DNA of 64,000 bases from an uncultured Stenotrophomonas sp. (GCF_913778665.1 NZ_CAJYVQ010000008.1:1-64000), one strand, 5' to 3'; shown: positions 49,999-58,879, counted from the first letter of the stretch. Numbers and translations are program-made. The notes: generated by a model not told the origin, from the sequence alone.

Positions 49999-50012
49999 GG
50001 CCCGGTGCTACC
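49988..50012 (-). repeat. SMAG hairpin, right border of RAYT remnant
   Basis: In minus orientation GTAG (CTAC at 50008-50011) heads a stem CACCGGGCC/GCCCGG around AT. It ends two bases before the stop codon of the next gene and overlaps the first codons of the RAYT remnant. Confidence 0.7.
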
Positions 50013-50013
50013 G

Positions 50014-50436
50014 TCAGACCGCTTCATCATCGCGCGGCGCGGCGCGGCAGGCGCGCACGCGCAGCAGCGCATCGCCGGCTTCGCGCGCCATGCGCTCGTA
50101 CTCGGCGCGGATCTCTTCCAGCCGCTCCTCGTCCAGCTCTTCCAGATCCAACAGTTCGTTGTTGGCTTCGGCCGTCGCCCGGATCAGCTCGTCCAGCTTG
50201 ATCTGCATCGCGGCCGTATCTGCGTCCTGCGTGTGCTGGATCAGGAACACCATCAGGAAGGTGATGATGGTCGTGCCAGTGTTGATCACCAGCTGCCAAG
50301 TGTCGTTGAAACCGAACACCGGGCCAGTGATACCCCAGATCACCACGATCGCGACTGCAGCCAGGAAGGTCCACGGCGAGCCGGTGGCGGCCGCGGCCTT
50401 CTTGGCGATCGTATTGAACAGGTTTCGTACTTTCAT
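50014..50436 (-). CDS. Low-affinity iron permease-family small membrane protein
   Basis: This 140-residue protein has two spans (about residues 20-42 and 47-66, with FLAAVAIVVIWGITGPVFGF and LVINTGTTIITFLMVFLIQHTQ), then an acidic helical tail (about 75-125, rich in Glu). FNDTWQLVINTGTTIITFLMVFLIQ-type sequence is the hallmark of the 'low affinity iron permease' family named after yeast Fet4. Bacterial members are short and iron transport has not been shown for them as far as I know. It is monocistronic, with the RAYT remnant downstream. Confidence 0.82.
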   Translation of the reverse strand: MKVRNLFNTIAKKAAAATGSPWTFLAAVAIVVIWGITGPVFGFNDTWQLVINTGTTIITFLMVFLIQHTQDADTAAMQIKLDELIRATAEANNELLDLEELDEERLEEIRAEYERMAREAGDALLRVRACRAAPRDDEAV

Positions 50437-50503
50437 CGTCGTCGCCCCACTCAGGTGACGAGGATGATCGGCAGTGGCCCGTGCAGGCGCCGTGCAGCGG
50501 CGA

Positions 50504-50839
50504 TCAGGCGCGCATGCGCTGCAACCGCGGGGCCTGCAGGCTGCGCACCGGACTGCTCTGGTAGACGTGCTGCCAGCAACGGTCGACGAACTCGCGGGCC
50601 TGCGCTTCGCTCAGCCGCGGCATGATCTGCAGGGCGTACTGGGTCTGGAACATCTCGTCACGTTCGGCTTCGCTGGCGCGCGGCTGGGTGATCAACGAAT
50701 CACAGGCGAACTTGATCCACGGCACGTACGAGCCGAACGAGTTGTGCGGCAGTGCGCCTTCGGCATGTTGGCGGCGCCAGTGGTCAAGCTCGGCGTCTAC
50801 GTTGATGACCGGAGGAATGGTGGGAACTTCAGCGTGCAT
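50504..50839 (-). CDS. Hypothetical protein
   Basis: No family was recognised. The 111-residue product has no signal peptide or membrane segment. Visible features are an N-terminal PPVINVDAELDHWRRQH and a helical C-terminal half with LSEAQAREFVDRCWQHVYQSS. The ATG has weak GGAA-type upstream sequence. It follows another small gene on the same strand after 75 bases and may be cotranscribed. Confidence 0.6.
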   Translation of the reverse strand: MHAEVPTIPPVINVDAELDHWRRQHAEGALPHNSFGSYVPWIKFACDSLITQPRASEAERDEMFQTQYALQIMPRLSEAQAREFVDRCWQHVYQSSPVRSLQAPRLQRMRA

Positions 50840-50914
50840 GACAATCCAGTTCGGTTGAGTGGAAAGAGAGTGGGGGTTAATCCGAGTGTGGCCGATGAGG
50901 CAGTGGAAGCCGCG

Positions 50915-51175
50915 TCAGCGCGATGTGCAGCTGGCGTTGCGATTGCCTATCAGTTGCGCATGCTCGACCGCGCCGAGGTCTTCGGCCATGTCGGCCATCG
51001 CATTGCACAGGCGCTCATGGTCGAACGGTTGGCCGCGTACCAGTTCCAGCTGCAGGCCCTGGTAGGCAGTCCAGAACAGCGCGCCACGCCGGTGAAGCGC
51101 GTAGTGCTGCTGCAGGCGCTTGCGGATGGCGTCGAGGATCGGGTCGGGCATAGGGCGTACGGCGTGCGCGCACAT
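50915..51175 (-). CDS. Small hypothetical protein
   Basis: No family was recognised. The 86-residue product is soluble and helical, with DPILDAIRKRLQQHYALHRRGAL and HERLCNAMADMAEDLGAVEHAQL. The ATG at 51175 was chosen because GGAG lies six bases upstream; an internal ATG at 51151 and a GTG at 51214 are alternatives. It lies upstream of the 111-residue hypothetical gene. Confidence 0.55.
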   Translation of the reverse strand: MCAHAVRPMPDPILDAIRKRLQQHYALHRRGALFWTAYQGLQLELVRGQPFDHERLCNAMADMAEDLGAVEHAQLIGNRNASCTSR

Positions 51176-51305
51176 GGCTGGCTCCGCCGGGGAAAGGAGT
51201 CCCGGTAACCCCACCCTAGGCGCGACCGCCAGGTGGGGTGTTATCGCAGCGTGTGCACGTTGCGCAGCTGACTGTGCACGGGTTCACGGCAATGGCCGCA
51301 AACGC

Positions 51306-51329
51306 TGCCGGCACAACGGGGTGCCGGCA
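51306..51329 (-). terminator. Hairpin downstream of the cytosine deaminase gene
   Basis: A perfect 9-bp stem TGCCGGCAC/GTGCCGGCA has a 6-base loop. It lies 44 bases past the deaminase stop on the minus strand. No T run is evident, so the terminator role is tentative. The rest of 51176-51372 holds no gene. Confidence 0.4.
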
Positions 51330-51372
51330 CTGAAGCATTCATTAAGCAGGTTCAATAGGCACTGCACGTTGC

Positions 51373-51825
51373 TTATTCACCGATGTCTTCGTTCCAGATC
51401 TCCGGATGCTGCGCAATGAAGCCGCCGAGCAGATCGACGCATTCCTGGTTGTCGAGGTCGATCACGTTGACGCCGTTCTCGCGCAGCCAGTCGATGCCGC
51501 CCTGGAAGGTGCGCGATTCGCCCACCACCACGGTGCCGATGTTGAACTGGCGCACCAGGCCCGAGCAATACCAGCACGGGGCCAGGGTGGTGACCATGAT
51601 GGTGTCCTGGTAGCGGCGCTGGCGGCCGGCCTTGCGGAAGGCATCGGTTTCGCCGTGCACGGACGGGTCGCCTTCCTGTACGCGGCGGTTGTGGCCGCAG
51701 CCGAGCAGGCGGCCATCGTTGTGGTACAGCGCCGCGCCGATCGGCACGCCGCCTTCGGCCAGCCCCTGGCGGGCTTCGGCGATGGCGGTCTGCAGCAGGG
51801 CCTGGTAGTCGGGCGTGGTGATCAT
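51373..51825 (-). CDS. Yeast Fcy1-type cytosine deaminase
   Basis: This 150-residue zinc deaminase has HGE at residues 57-59 (His zinc ligand and catalytic Glu) and PCWYC with Cys84 and Cys87. The sequence follows yeast Fcy1 across its length: EGGVPIGAALYHNDG near the start, GHNRRVQEGDPSVHGE, VVVGESRTFQGG, and the C-terminus AQHPEIWNEDIGE, where Fcy1 ends in a very similar WFEDIGE. This suggests cytosine to uracil (and 5-fluorocytosine) activity, unlike the amidohydrolase CodA of E. coli or the TadA tRNA deaminases. It is a single gene, divergent from ubiE. Confidence 0.85.
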   Translation of the reverse strand: MITTPDYQALLQTAIAEARQGLAEGGVPIGAALYHNDGRLLGCGHNRRVQEGDPSVHGETDAFRKAGRQRRYQDTIMVTTLAPCWYCSGLVRQFNIGTVVVGESRTFQGGIDWLRENGVNVIDLDNQECVDLLGGFIAQHPEIWNEDIGE

Positions 51826-51893
51826 GCGGGGGCTCCGGTAAGTCGTGGCCCGCCATGATACGGGCAGGGGGTGCCGCTGGCCCCCGGCGGTGC

Positions 51894-51899
51894 GATAAT
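51894..51899 (+). promoter_or_regulatory. Candidate -10 element for ubiE
   Basis: GATAAT ends seven bases before the ubiE ATG. AGGG lies only two bases from the ATG, too close for a ribosome binding site, so a leaderless message is possible. Confidence 0.4.
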
Positions 51900-51906
51900 C
51901 AGGGCC

Positions 51907-52668
51907 ATGAGCGAATCCCCCTACAAAGCCGGTACCACCCATTTCGGGTTCCGCGACGTCGCCGCCAAGGACAAGCAGAAGCTGGTCGGCCAGGTGTTCA
52001 CCTCGGTCGCGCGCAACTACGACCTGATGAACGACCTGATGAGCCTGGGCGTGCACCGGGCGTGGAAGCGCTACTACGTGGCCACTGCGCAGGTGAAGCC
52101 GGGCGATCGCGTGCTCGACCTGGCGGGCGGTACCGGCGACATCGCCGCGCTGCTGAAGGAGCGCGTCGGCGCCGAGGGCTCGGTGGTGCTGGGCGACATC
52201 AACGCCGGCATGCTGTCGGTCGGCCGTGACCGCCTGACCAACCGCGGCCTGGTGCTCGGCCTGGACTACGTGCAGTGCAATGCTGAAGCGCTCCCGTTCC
52301 CGGACAACAGCTTCGACCTGGTCACCATCGCCTTCGGCCTGCGCAACGTGACCGACAAGGACGCCGGCCTGCGCGAGATGTACCGCGTGCTGAAGGTGGG
52401 CGGCCAGGCCCGCGTGCTGGAGTTCTCCGAGGTCACCGCAGACTGGTTCAAGCCGATCTACGATTTCCACTCGTTCAGGATCCTGCCCAAGCTGGGCAAG
52501 CTGTTTGCCAATGACTCGGACAGCTACCAGTACCTGGCCGAGAGCATCCGCAAGCACCCGCCGCAGGAAGAACTGAAGGCGATGATGGGGCAGGCCGGCT
52601 TCGAGCGCTGCCATTACAAGAACCTGACCGGTGGCATCGTTTCGATCCACTCCGGCTACAAGCTGTAA
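51907..52668 (+). CDS. ubiE: Ubiquinone/menaquinone C-methyltransferase
   Basis: UbiE adds the C-methyl group in ubiquinone synthesis using S-adenosylmethionine. The 253-residue protein has THFGFRDVAAKDKQKLVGQVF and SVARNYDLMNDLMSLGVHRAWK at the N-terminus, SAM motif VLDLAGGTGDIA near residue 70, FGLRNVTDKDAGLREMYRVLK and the C-terminal YKNLTGGIVSIHSGYKL. All are family hallmarks. The ATG at 51907 is preferred because an earlier in-frame start lacks similarity. Confidence 0.95.
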   Translation: MSESPYKAGTTHFGFRDVAAKDKQKLVGQVFTSVARNYDLMNDLMSLGVHRAWKRYYVATAQVKPGDRVLDLAGGTGDIAALLKERVGAEGSVVLGDINAGMLSVGRDRLTNRGLVLGLDYVQCNAEALPFPDNSFDLVTIAFGLRNVTDKDAGLREMYRVLKVGGQARVLEFSEVTADWFKPIYDFHSFRILPKLGKLFANDSDSYQYLAESIRKHPPQEELKAMMGQAGFERCHYKNLTGGIVSIHSGYKL

Positions 52669-52678
52669 GCCCTGCTCC

Positions 52679-52752
52679 GGTGGGTGCCAACCTTGGTTGG
52701 TACTCGCCCGCTGCGGGCGCTGACACATCCGTGCCAACCAAGGTTGGCATGT
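52679..52752. repeat. Inverted pair of REP hairpins after ubiE
   Basis: Hairpins TGCCAACC/GGTTGGTA (52685-52702) and TGCCAACC/GGTTGGCA (52732-52749) lie around a central GCCCGCTGCGGGC hairpin. The left end GGTGGGT and the right ACATG.. differ from classic GTAG SMAG, as in the copy at 21619. Confidence 0.65.
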
Positions 52753-52860
52753 GCCCGCGGCGCAGCATCGGCCTTGCCCGCCATTACCCCGCACCGCGCA
52801 ACGCCTGCGGGGCCGGAGGGAGTTACCATTGGGGTTTGATCCCCGTAACGGTCCCGATTC

Positions 52861-54789
52861 ATGCGTAATCCGCTGATGCTCCTTCCGCTGGCCGTGGCCC
52901 TGGCCGCCGGCTGCTCCCAGGAGGCGGCCGCGCCCGCCGCCGCACCGACTGCCGAAAAGGCCCCCGCCGCCCCCGTGAACGCCGAGAACCGCAGCCACGA
53001 CGAAAGCTCGTACGCCGAGCCGGACAAGGTCGCCATCAAGGACATCGCGCTGGATCTGAAGCTGGACTTCGACCAGAAGCAGATCGGCGGCACCGCCACC
53101 TATACCTTGGAATGGAAGCAGAAGGACGCCAAGCAGCTGGTGCTCGACACCCGCGAGCTGACCGTGTCCAAGGTCGAGGCCGTTGCCGCCGATGGCGCGC
53201 GCAGCCCGCTGAAGTTCGAGCTGGCCGCCGCTGACAAGGTGTTCGGCAGCAAGCTGACCATCGAGGCTCCGGAACAGCCGTCCAAGGTGGAAGTGACCTA
53301 CCACACCGCGCCGACCGCCTCGGGCCTGCAGTGGCTGGCACCGTCGATGACCGAGGGCAAGAAGCTGCCCTTCATGTTCAGCCAGTCGCAGGCCATCCAC
53401 GCCCGTTCCTGGGTGCCGCTGCAGGACACCCCGAGCGTGCGTTTCACCTACAGCGCGCACGTGGTCTCGCGCCCGGACGTGATGGTGCTGATGAGCGCCG
53501 ACAACGATCCGAAGGCCGCGCGTGACGGTGACTACACCTTCAAGATGCCGCAGCCGATTCCGTCGTACCTGCTGGCCATCGCCGCCGGCGACCTGGTGTT
53601 CGAGCCGATCTCCGGCCGCTCCGGCGTCTGGGCCGAGCCGACCATGGTCAACAAGGCCGCCAAGGAATTCGAAGACACCGAAAAGATGATCGGTGCCGCC
53701 GAGAAGCTGTACGGCGAATACCGCTGGGGCCGCTACGACATGCTGGTGCTGCCGCCGTCGTTCCCGTTCGGCGGCATGGAAAACCCGCGCCTGACCTTCG
53801 CCACCCCGACCGTGATCGTCGGCGACAAGTCTCTGGTCTCGCTGGTCGCCCACGAACTGGCGCACAGCTGGTCGGGCAACCTGGTGACCAACGCCAGCTG
53901 GAAGGACATCTGGCTCAATGAAGGCTTCACCACCTACGTCCAGGGCCGCATCACCGAAGCCCTGTACGGCAAGGAGATGGCCGAGATGGAAAAGCAGATC
54001 GACCAGACCGACCTGCTGGCCGAAGTGAAGGACATGAGCCCGGCCGACCAGGCGCTGGCGCTGCCGCCGCTGAACGAGCGTGACCCCGACGAAGCCCTCA
54101 GCCAGGTCGCCTACGTCAAGGGTTCGTGGTTCCTGGAGTTCCTGGAACAGCGCTTCGGCCGCGAGACCTTCGATCCGTTCCTGCGTGGCTGGTTCGATGA
54201 CCATGCCTTCCAGAGCGCGAACACCGACCAGTTCGTCGACTACATGAAGAAGAACCTGCTGCCGAAGAATCCGTCGGCAGTGACCGAGGCCGAGCTGAAG
54301 GCGTGGCTGGACGAGCCGGGCATTCCGGCCTTCGCCACCAAGGCGCAGTCGCGCAACTTCAGCAGCGTCGATACCGCGCGCATCGCGTTTGCCAGCGCCG
54401 GCACCGTGCCCAGCAGCCAGGTCATCGCCGACTGGAGCACGCAGGAATGGGTGCGCTTCATCGACGGGCTGGGCGCCACCCAGCCGCTGGACAAGCTGGC
54501 CACGCTGGACAAGGCCTTCCACTTCACCGGCACCCCGAATGGCGAGATCGCCATGCGCTGGTACCCGCTGGCGATCCGCAGCGGCTACGAGCAGGCCAAT
54601 GAAGGCGCGGCTGCGTTCATCGAGCGCGTCGGCCGTCGCAAGCTGATCATGCCGATCTACGCCGAACTGGTGAAGACGCCGAAGGGTCTGGAGCTGGCCA
54701 AGCAGGCCTTCGAAAAGGCCAAGCCGGGCTACCACCCGATCACCACGGCCTCGGTGCAGGACATGCTGGCCAAGGCTGAAGCCAAGTAA
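52861..54789 (+). CDS. M1-family aminopeptidase, lipoprotein
   Basis: This 642-residue zinc aminopeptidase has a lipobox AAGC (Cys at residue 18) and an Ala/Pro-rich linker. The zinc site HELAH is at residues 331-335, with WLNEGFTTY supplying the third ligand. PFGGMENPRLTFATP is the exopeptidase (GAMEN-like, here GGMEN) motif. The layout resembles the leukotriene A4 hydrolase-like bacterial aminopeptidases. It should trim peptides in the periplasm from a membrane anchor. TACCAT at 52823-52828 is a possible -10 box. Confidence 0.9.
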   Translation: MRNPLMLLPLAVALAAGCSQEAAAPAAAPTAEKAPAAPVNAENRSHDESSYAEPDKVAIKDIALDLKLDFDQKQIGGTATYTLEWKQKDAKQLVLDTRELTVSKVEAVAADGARSPLKFELAAADKVFGSKLTIEAPEQPSKVEVTYHTAPTASGLQWLAPSMTEGKKLPFMFSQSQAIHARSWVPLQDTPSVRFTYSAHVVSRPDVMVLMSADNDPKAARDGDYTFKMPQPIPSYLLAIAAGDLVFEPISGRSGVWAEPTMVNKAAKEFEDTEKMIGAAEKLYGEYRWGRYDMLVLPPSFPFGGMENPRLTFATPTVIVGDKSLVSLVAHELAHSWSGNLVTNASWKDIWLNEGFTTYVQGRITEALYGKEMAEMEKQIDQTDLLAEVKDMSPADQALALPPLNERDPDEALSQVAYVKGSWFLEFLEQRFGRETFDPFLRGWFDDHAFQSANTDQFVDYMKKNLLPKNPSAVTEAELKAWLDEPGIPAFATKAQSRNFSSVDTARIAFASAGTVPSSQVIADWSTQEWVRFIDGLGATQPLDKLATLDKAFHFTGTPNGEIAMRWYPLAIRSGYEQANEGAAAFIERVGRRKLIMPIYAELVKTPKGLELAKQAFEKAKPGYHPITTASVQDMLAKAEAK

Positions 54790-54792
54790 GCG

Positions 54793-54816
54793 GTGGTGCC
54801 GGCCGCTGGCCGGCAA
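54793..54816 (+). repeat. Degenerate SMAG hairpin after the M1 peptidase gene
   Basis: The stem TGCCGGCC/GGCCGGCA around GCT follows GGTG instead of GTAG. The core equals that of the SMAG at 48264. Confidence 0.55.
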
Positions 54817-54832
54817 CCGGTCATTGCTTCAC

Positions 54833-54862
54833 CACCAACGGCGGGGAAACCCGCCGTTGGTG
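54833..54862. terminator. Strong hairpin between M1 peptidase and lipoprotein genes
   Basis: A perfect 13-bp stem (CACCAACGGCGGG/CCCGCCGTTGGTG) is closed by GAAA. A short T-containing stretch (CTTTTCG) follows six bases later. It lies 44 bases after the M1 stop and probably ends that transcript. Confidence 0.65.
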
Positions 54863-54916
54863 TATCCGCTTTTCGCTGCCGATAGAATCGGGATGCACCC
54901 GCAAAGGACCTCCGCC

Positions 54917-55648
54917 ATGAAACGACTGATGCTGCTCACCGCTTGCACCCTGGCCCTGGCCGCCTGCAGCAATCCCGAGGAAGAGCGCAAGGCGCAGGAA
55001 GCCGCTGCGGCGGCCGTGCAGGCGCAGAAGGAGGCCAAGGCCGAGGACGTCGCCAAGCAGTACGACATGGCCGTTGCCGCGCAGGACTGGGAGCGCGCGC
55101 GCCTGCATGGCGCCTCACTGCTGGACCAGTACAAGGACACCGCCGCCGCCGAGCGCATCGCCGCCGGTTTCGATGAAGTAAAGGCCAAGGGCGATGCCGC
55201 GCGCGACCTGCGCCGCATGCAGGGGCTGTGGCAGTACAACCAGATTCCGGTCGGCAGCAAGGGCAGCCAGGTCTCGGCGTCGATCTACAGCAAGGAACGG
55301 GTAGATGTGGACGGCAGCGGCGCCAAGCCGGTGCAGCTGGTGTTCCGCGATCACCCGGAGTGGAAGCGGCACGCTTACCTGGTGCTGCAGGCCGGTGATT
55401 TCCGCTGCCCGCAATGCACGGTGAAGGTGACCGTGGACGACGGCAAGCCGGTGTCGATGGCGGCCTGGCGCCCGAAGACCGATGAAGCCATCGCGATGTT
55501 CATCACCGACCAGAAGGCGCTGTGGAAGCTGGCGCGCAAGGGCAAGTCGATCAGCATCGAGTTTCCGGTCAAGGCGGGCGGCACGCGCACGGCCGTGTTC
55601 GAGACCGGGGGCGTCGACGCCAGCCGCATGCCGCAGTGGTGGCAGTGA
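54917..55648 (+). CDS. Lipoprotein of unknown function
   Basis: No family was recognised. The 243-residue product has a lipobox LAAC (Cys at residue 17), an Ala/Glu/Lys-rich helical region (about 20-95, likely coiled coil) and a C-terminal beta-rich domain with LWQYNQIPVGSKGSQVSASIYS and a CPQC pair (about residue 165). The two Cys could form a disulfide or bind a metal. TAGAAT at 54883-54888 is a candidate -10 box. The following HAD gene starts with a GTG overlapping this stop by four bases. Confidence 0.75.
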   Translation: MKRLMLLTACTLALAACSNPEEERKAQEAAAAAVQAQKEAKAEDVAKQYDMAVAAQDWERARLHGASLLDQYKDTAAAERIAAGFDEVKAKGDAARDLRRMQGLWQYNQIPVGSKGSQVSASIYSKERVDVDGSGAKPVQLVFRDHPEWKRHAYLVLQAGDFRCPQCTVKVTVDDGKPVSMAAWRPKTDEAIAMFITDQKALWKLARKGKSISIEFPVKAGGTRTAVFETGGVDASRMPQWWQ

Positions 55649-56268
55649 CGGCTGCGGCGGGCAATGCAGTGCACGCGTTGTCCACGATCCGGCACTGGGT
55701 GTTCGACATGGATGGCACGCTGACCATGGCCGTGCATGATTTCGCCGCGATCCGCCATGCGCTGCAGATCGCTGCCGAGGAAGACATCCTCGACCATATC
55801 GCGGCGTTGCCGGAGGCAGCGGCGCAGGCCAAGCGCGCGTGGCTGCTGGATCACGAACGCGCGCTGGCCGAGGACGCGTTGCCGGCCCCGGGCGCAGTGA
55901 AGCTGCTGCGTACGCTGGCAGCCGACGGTTGCCGGGTGGGCATCCTGACCCGCAACGATCATGCGCTGGCGAAGCTGACGCTGCACGCGATCGGGGTTGG
56001 GGAACTGTTCGACGATGCCGACATCATCGGCCGCGATGAAGCGGTGCCCAAGCCCTCGCCGGATGGTCTGCAGCAGCACCTGCGGCGTTGGGGCATCGCG
56101 GCGGCAGGGGCGGTGATGGTGGGAGACCACGCCTACGACCTGGAGTGCGGCCGTGCGGCCGGCACGCATACCGTGCTGGTCAACCTGCCAGAGAACCCGT
56201 GGCCGGGTCGCGCCGACTGGCATTTCGCTGATTGCCGCGCCTTGCTGGCGGCGTGGCAGGCCGCATGA
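55645..56268 (+). CDS. HAD-family phosphatase
   Basis: This 207-residue phosphatase-like protein has motif I FDMDGTLT near residue 22, motif II ILTRND near 105, the Lys in KPSPDGL and motif IV VMVGDHAYDLECGRAAG. The helical cap lies between motifs I and II. This is the phosphoglycolate phosphatase/beta-phosphoglucomutase-like group; the substrate is unknown. A GTG start at 55645 overlaps the lipoprotein TGA (GTGA), so translation is coupled. Confidence 0.85.
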   Translation: MTAAAGNAVHALSTIRHWVFDMDGTLTMAVHDFAAIRHALQIAAEEDILDHIAALPEAAAQAKRAWLLDHERALAEDALPAPGAVKLLRTLAADGCRVGILTRNDHALAKLTLHAIGVGELFDDADIIGRDEAVPKPSPDGLQQHLRRWGIAAAGAVMVGDHAYDLECGRAAGTHTVLVNLPENPWPGRADWHFADCRALLAAWQAA

Positions 56269-56272
56269 CCGT

Positions 56273-56350
56273 GTAGAGCCGAGCTCACGCTCGGCTGCTC
56301 TGCTGTCAGATCGCGCTGGCGCGCGCACGCCGAGCAGGGCTCGGCTCTAC
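56273..56350. repeat. Inverted SMAG pair after the HAD gene
   Basis: GTAG at 56273-56276 heads GAGCCGAG...CTCGGCT, and the mirror copy ends in CTAC at 56347-56350. The outer 11 bases are perfect inverted ends (GTAGAGCCGAG with CTCGGCTCTAC). It lies between convergent genes. Confidence 0.82.
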
Positions 56351-56365
56351 AGAAATCCAACAGCG

Positions 56366-56389
56366 TGTCGGCCAAAGTCGACACCTACC
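56366..56389 (-). repeat. Third SMAG-like hairpin
   Basis: In minus orientation GGTAG (CTACC at the right end) heads GTGTCGACTTTGGCCGACA, an imperfect stem. It follows the pair at 56273 by 15 bases. Confidence 0.5.
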
Positions 56390-56422
56390 AACAGCATTGC
56401 CAGCAGCGCATCGGGTGGAAAG

Positions 56423-56458
56423 CCCCCTTGTTGTTCAAGGGGGCGCGCCGAAGGCGCG
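56423..56458 (-). terminator. Double hairpin downstream of the adenosine kinase-like gene
   Basis: Two adjacent stems, CCCCCTTG/CAAGGGGG (56423-56443) and CGCGCC/GGCGCG around GAA (56444-56458), lie 32 bases past the kinase stop on the minus strand. Confidence 0.5.
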
Positions 56459-56489
56459 GGGATAAGGTGGAAGGCGCGGGCAGTTCGGC

Positions 56490-57428
56490 TTACGCGCTCA
56501 GCGCGTAACCGAACTGCTGCTTGAACTGCTCGTTGAACTCATCAAAGGTGAAGCGCTGGTTCTGGGTGCCCGGGTGCTCGACCTTCAGTGCGCCCATCAG
56601 GTTGCCCATGCGGCCGATGGTCAGCCAGTCGTAGCCCTTCTGGATGCCGTAGATCAGGCCGGCGCGGAAGGCGTCGCCACAACCGGTCGGGTCGACCACG
56701 CGGCGCTCGTGCGCCGGCGGGATGTCGTAGCTCTTTTCCGGAGTGTGGATGACCGCGCCCTTCGGGCCACGGGTGGTGATGTAGGCCTTGACCCGGCTGA
56801 CGATCTCCTGCTCGTCCCAGCCGGTGCGCTCCTGCAGCAGATTTGATTCGTAGTCGTTGACCACCACGTAGTCGGCCTGCTCGATGAACGCGCGCAGCTC
56901 CGGGCCGTTGAACAGCGGCATGGCCTGGCCCGGGTCGAAGATGAACGGGATGCCGTCTTCGTGGAATTCCAGCGCGTTCTGGATCATGCCTTCGCGGCCG
57001 TCCGGGCCGACCAGGCCCAGGGTCACGCCCGGCACGCCACGCACGTGGTTCTCGTAGGAACGCATCATCGCGCCCGGATGGAATGCGGTGATCTGGTTGT
57101 TGTCGTGGTCGGTGGTGATGAACGCCTGCGGGGTGAACAGCTCATCGATCACACGCACGCGCGACAGGTCGATGCCCAGGCCTTCGAAGTACTCGCGGTA
57201 CGGGCCGAAGTCCGAGCCCACGGTGCCCATCGGGATCGGCTGGCCGCCCAGCAGGTGCAGGTTGTAGGCGATGTTGCCGGCGCAGCCGCCGAACTCGCGG
57301 CGCATGCGAGGGACCAGGAAGGACACGTTCAGGATGTGCACCTTGTCCGGCAGGATGTGATTCTTGAACTGGTCCGGGAACACCATGATGGTGTCGAAGG
57401 CAAGAGAACCACAGATCAGAGCGGACAT
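56490..57428 (-). CDS. PfkB-family carbohydrate kinase, adenosine kinase-like
   Basis: This 312-residue ATP-dependent sugar kinase has the N-terminal SALICGSLAFDTIM, RREFGGCAGNIAYNLHLLG near residue 43 and the catalytic signature DPTGCGDAFRAG near 245 with the base Asp. The GGCAGN and overall length resemble bacterial adenosine kinases and related nucleoside kinases rather than ribokinase or fructokinase. It stands alone and divergent from mreB. Confidence 0.85.
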   Translation of the reverse strand: MSALICGSLAFDTIMVFPDQFKNHILPDKVHILNVSFLVPRMRREFGGCAGNIAYNLHLLGGQPIPMGTVGSDFGPYREYFEGLGIDLSRVRVIDELFTPQAFITTDHDNNQITAFHPGAMMRSYENHVRGVPGVTLGLVGPDGREGMIQNALEFHEDGIPFIFDPGQAMPLFNGPELRAFIEQADYVVVNDYESNLLQERTGWDEQEIVSRVKAYITTRGPKGAVIHTPEKSYDIPPAHERRVVDPTGCGDAFRAGLIYGIQKGYDWLTIGRMGNLMGALKVEHPGTQNQRFTFDEFNEQFKQQFGYALSA

Positions 57429-57600
57429 CGATGTAAGCCTATGCGGTGAATTTTGGGGTGGGCCGGCCCGGCTCGGCGGGCAAGCAAACGGCGCCCTTGG
57501 GCGCCCGACGGCGCAAAGGTTACCCGCTGGTGCCGCTCAGGGCCAGAACCGGGTAATGCCCGATCAGGCCGAAAGCCTGTGAAGACGCGGGTTCAGCTAG

Positions 57601-58758
<1,158 letters not shown>

Positions 58759-58799
58759 GCCGTCCCGGCCGTTCCTGCCCGCCGCGCCCTTCCGGGGTG

Positions 58800-58822
58800 C
58801 GGCCCGCCGTCATGGCGGGCCG
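58800..58822 (+). other. Strong hairpin in the mreB-mreC gap
   Basis: A perfect 9-bp stem CGGCCCGCC/GGCGGGCCG has loop GTCAT. There is no T run. In a 121-base gap it may weaken readthrough or protect the mreB message so MreB is made in excess over MreC; this is inference. Confidence 0.55.
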
Positions 58823-58879
58823 ACACCGGCGGGGCGTCTGCGTGTTTCCCCTTCGCCTTCTGCCAGTTGAATCGTTGCC

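Noticed and set aside
51826..54816. In-frame extension of the cytosine deaminase to a 1147-residue product
   Set aside because: The extension runs antisense through ubiE and the M1 peptidase gene and shows no domain; the deaminase similarity starts at the ATG at 51825.
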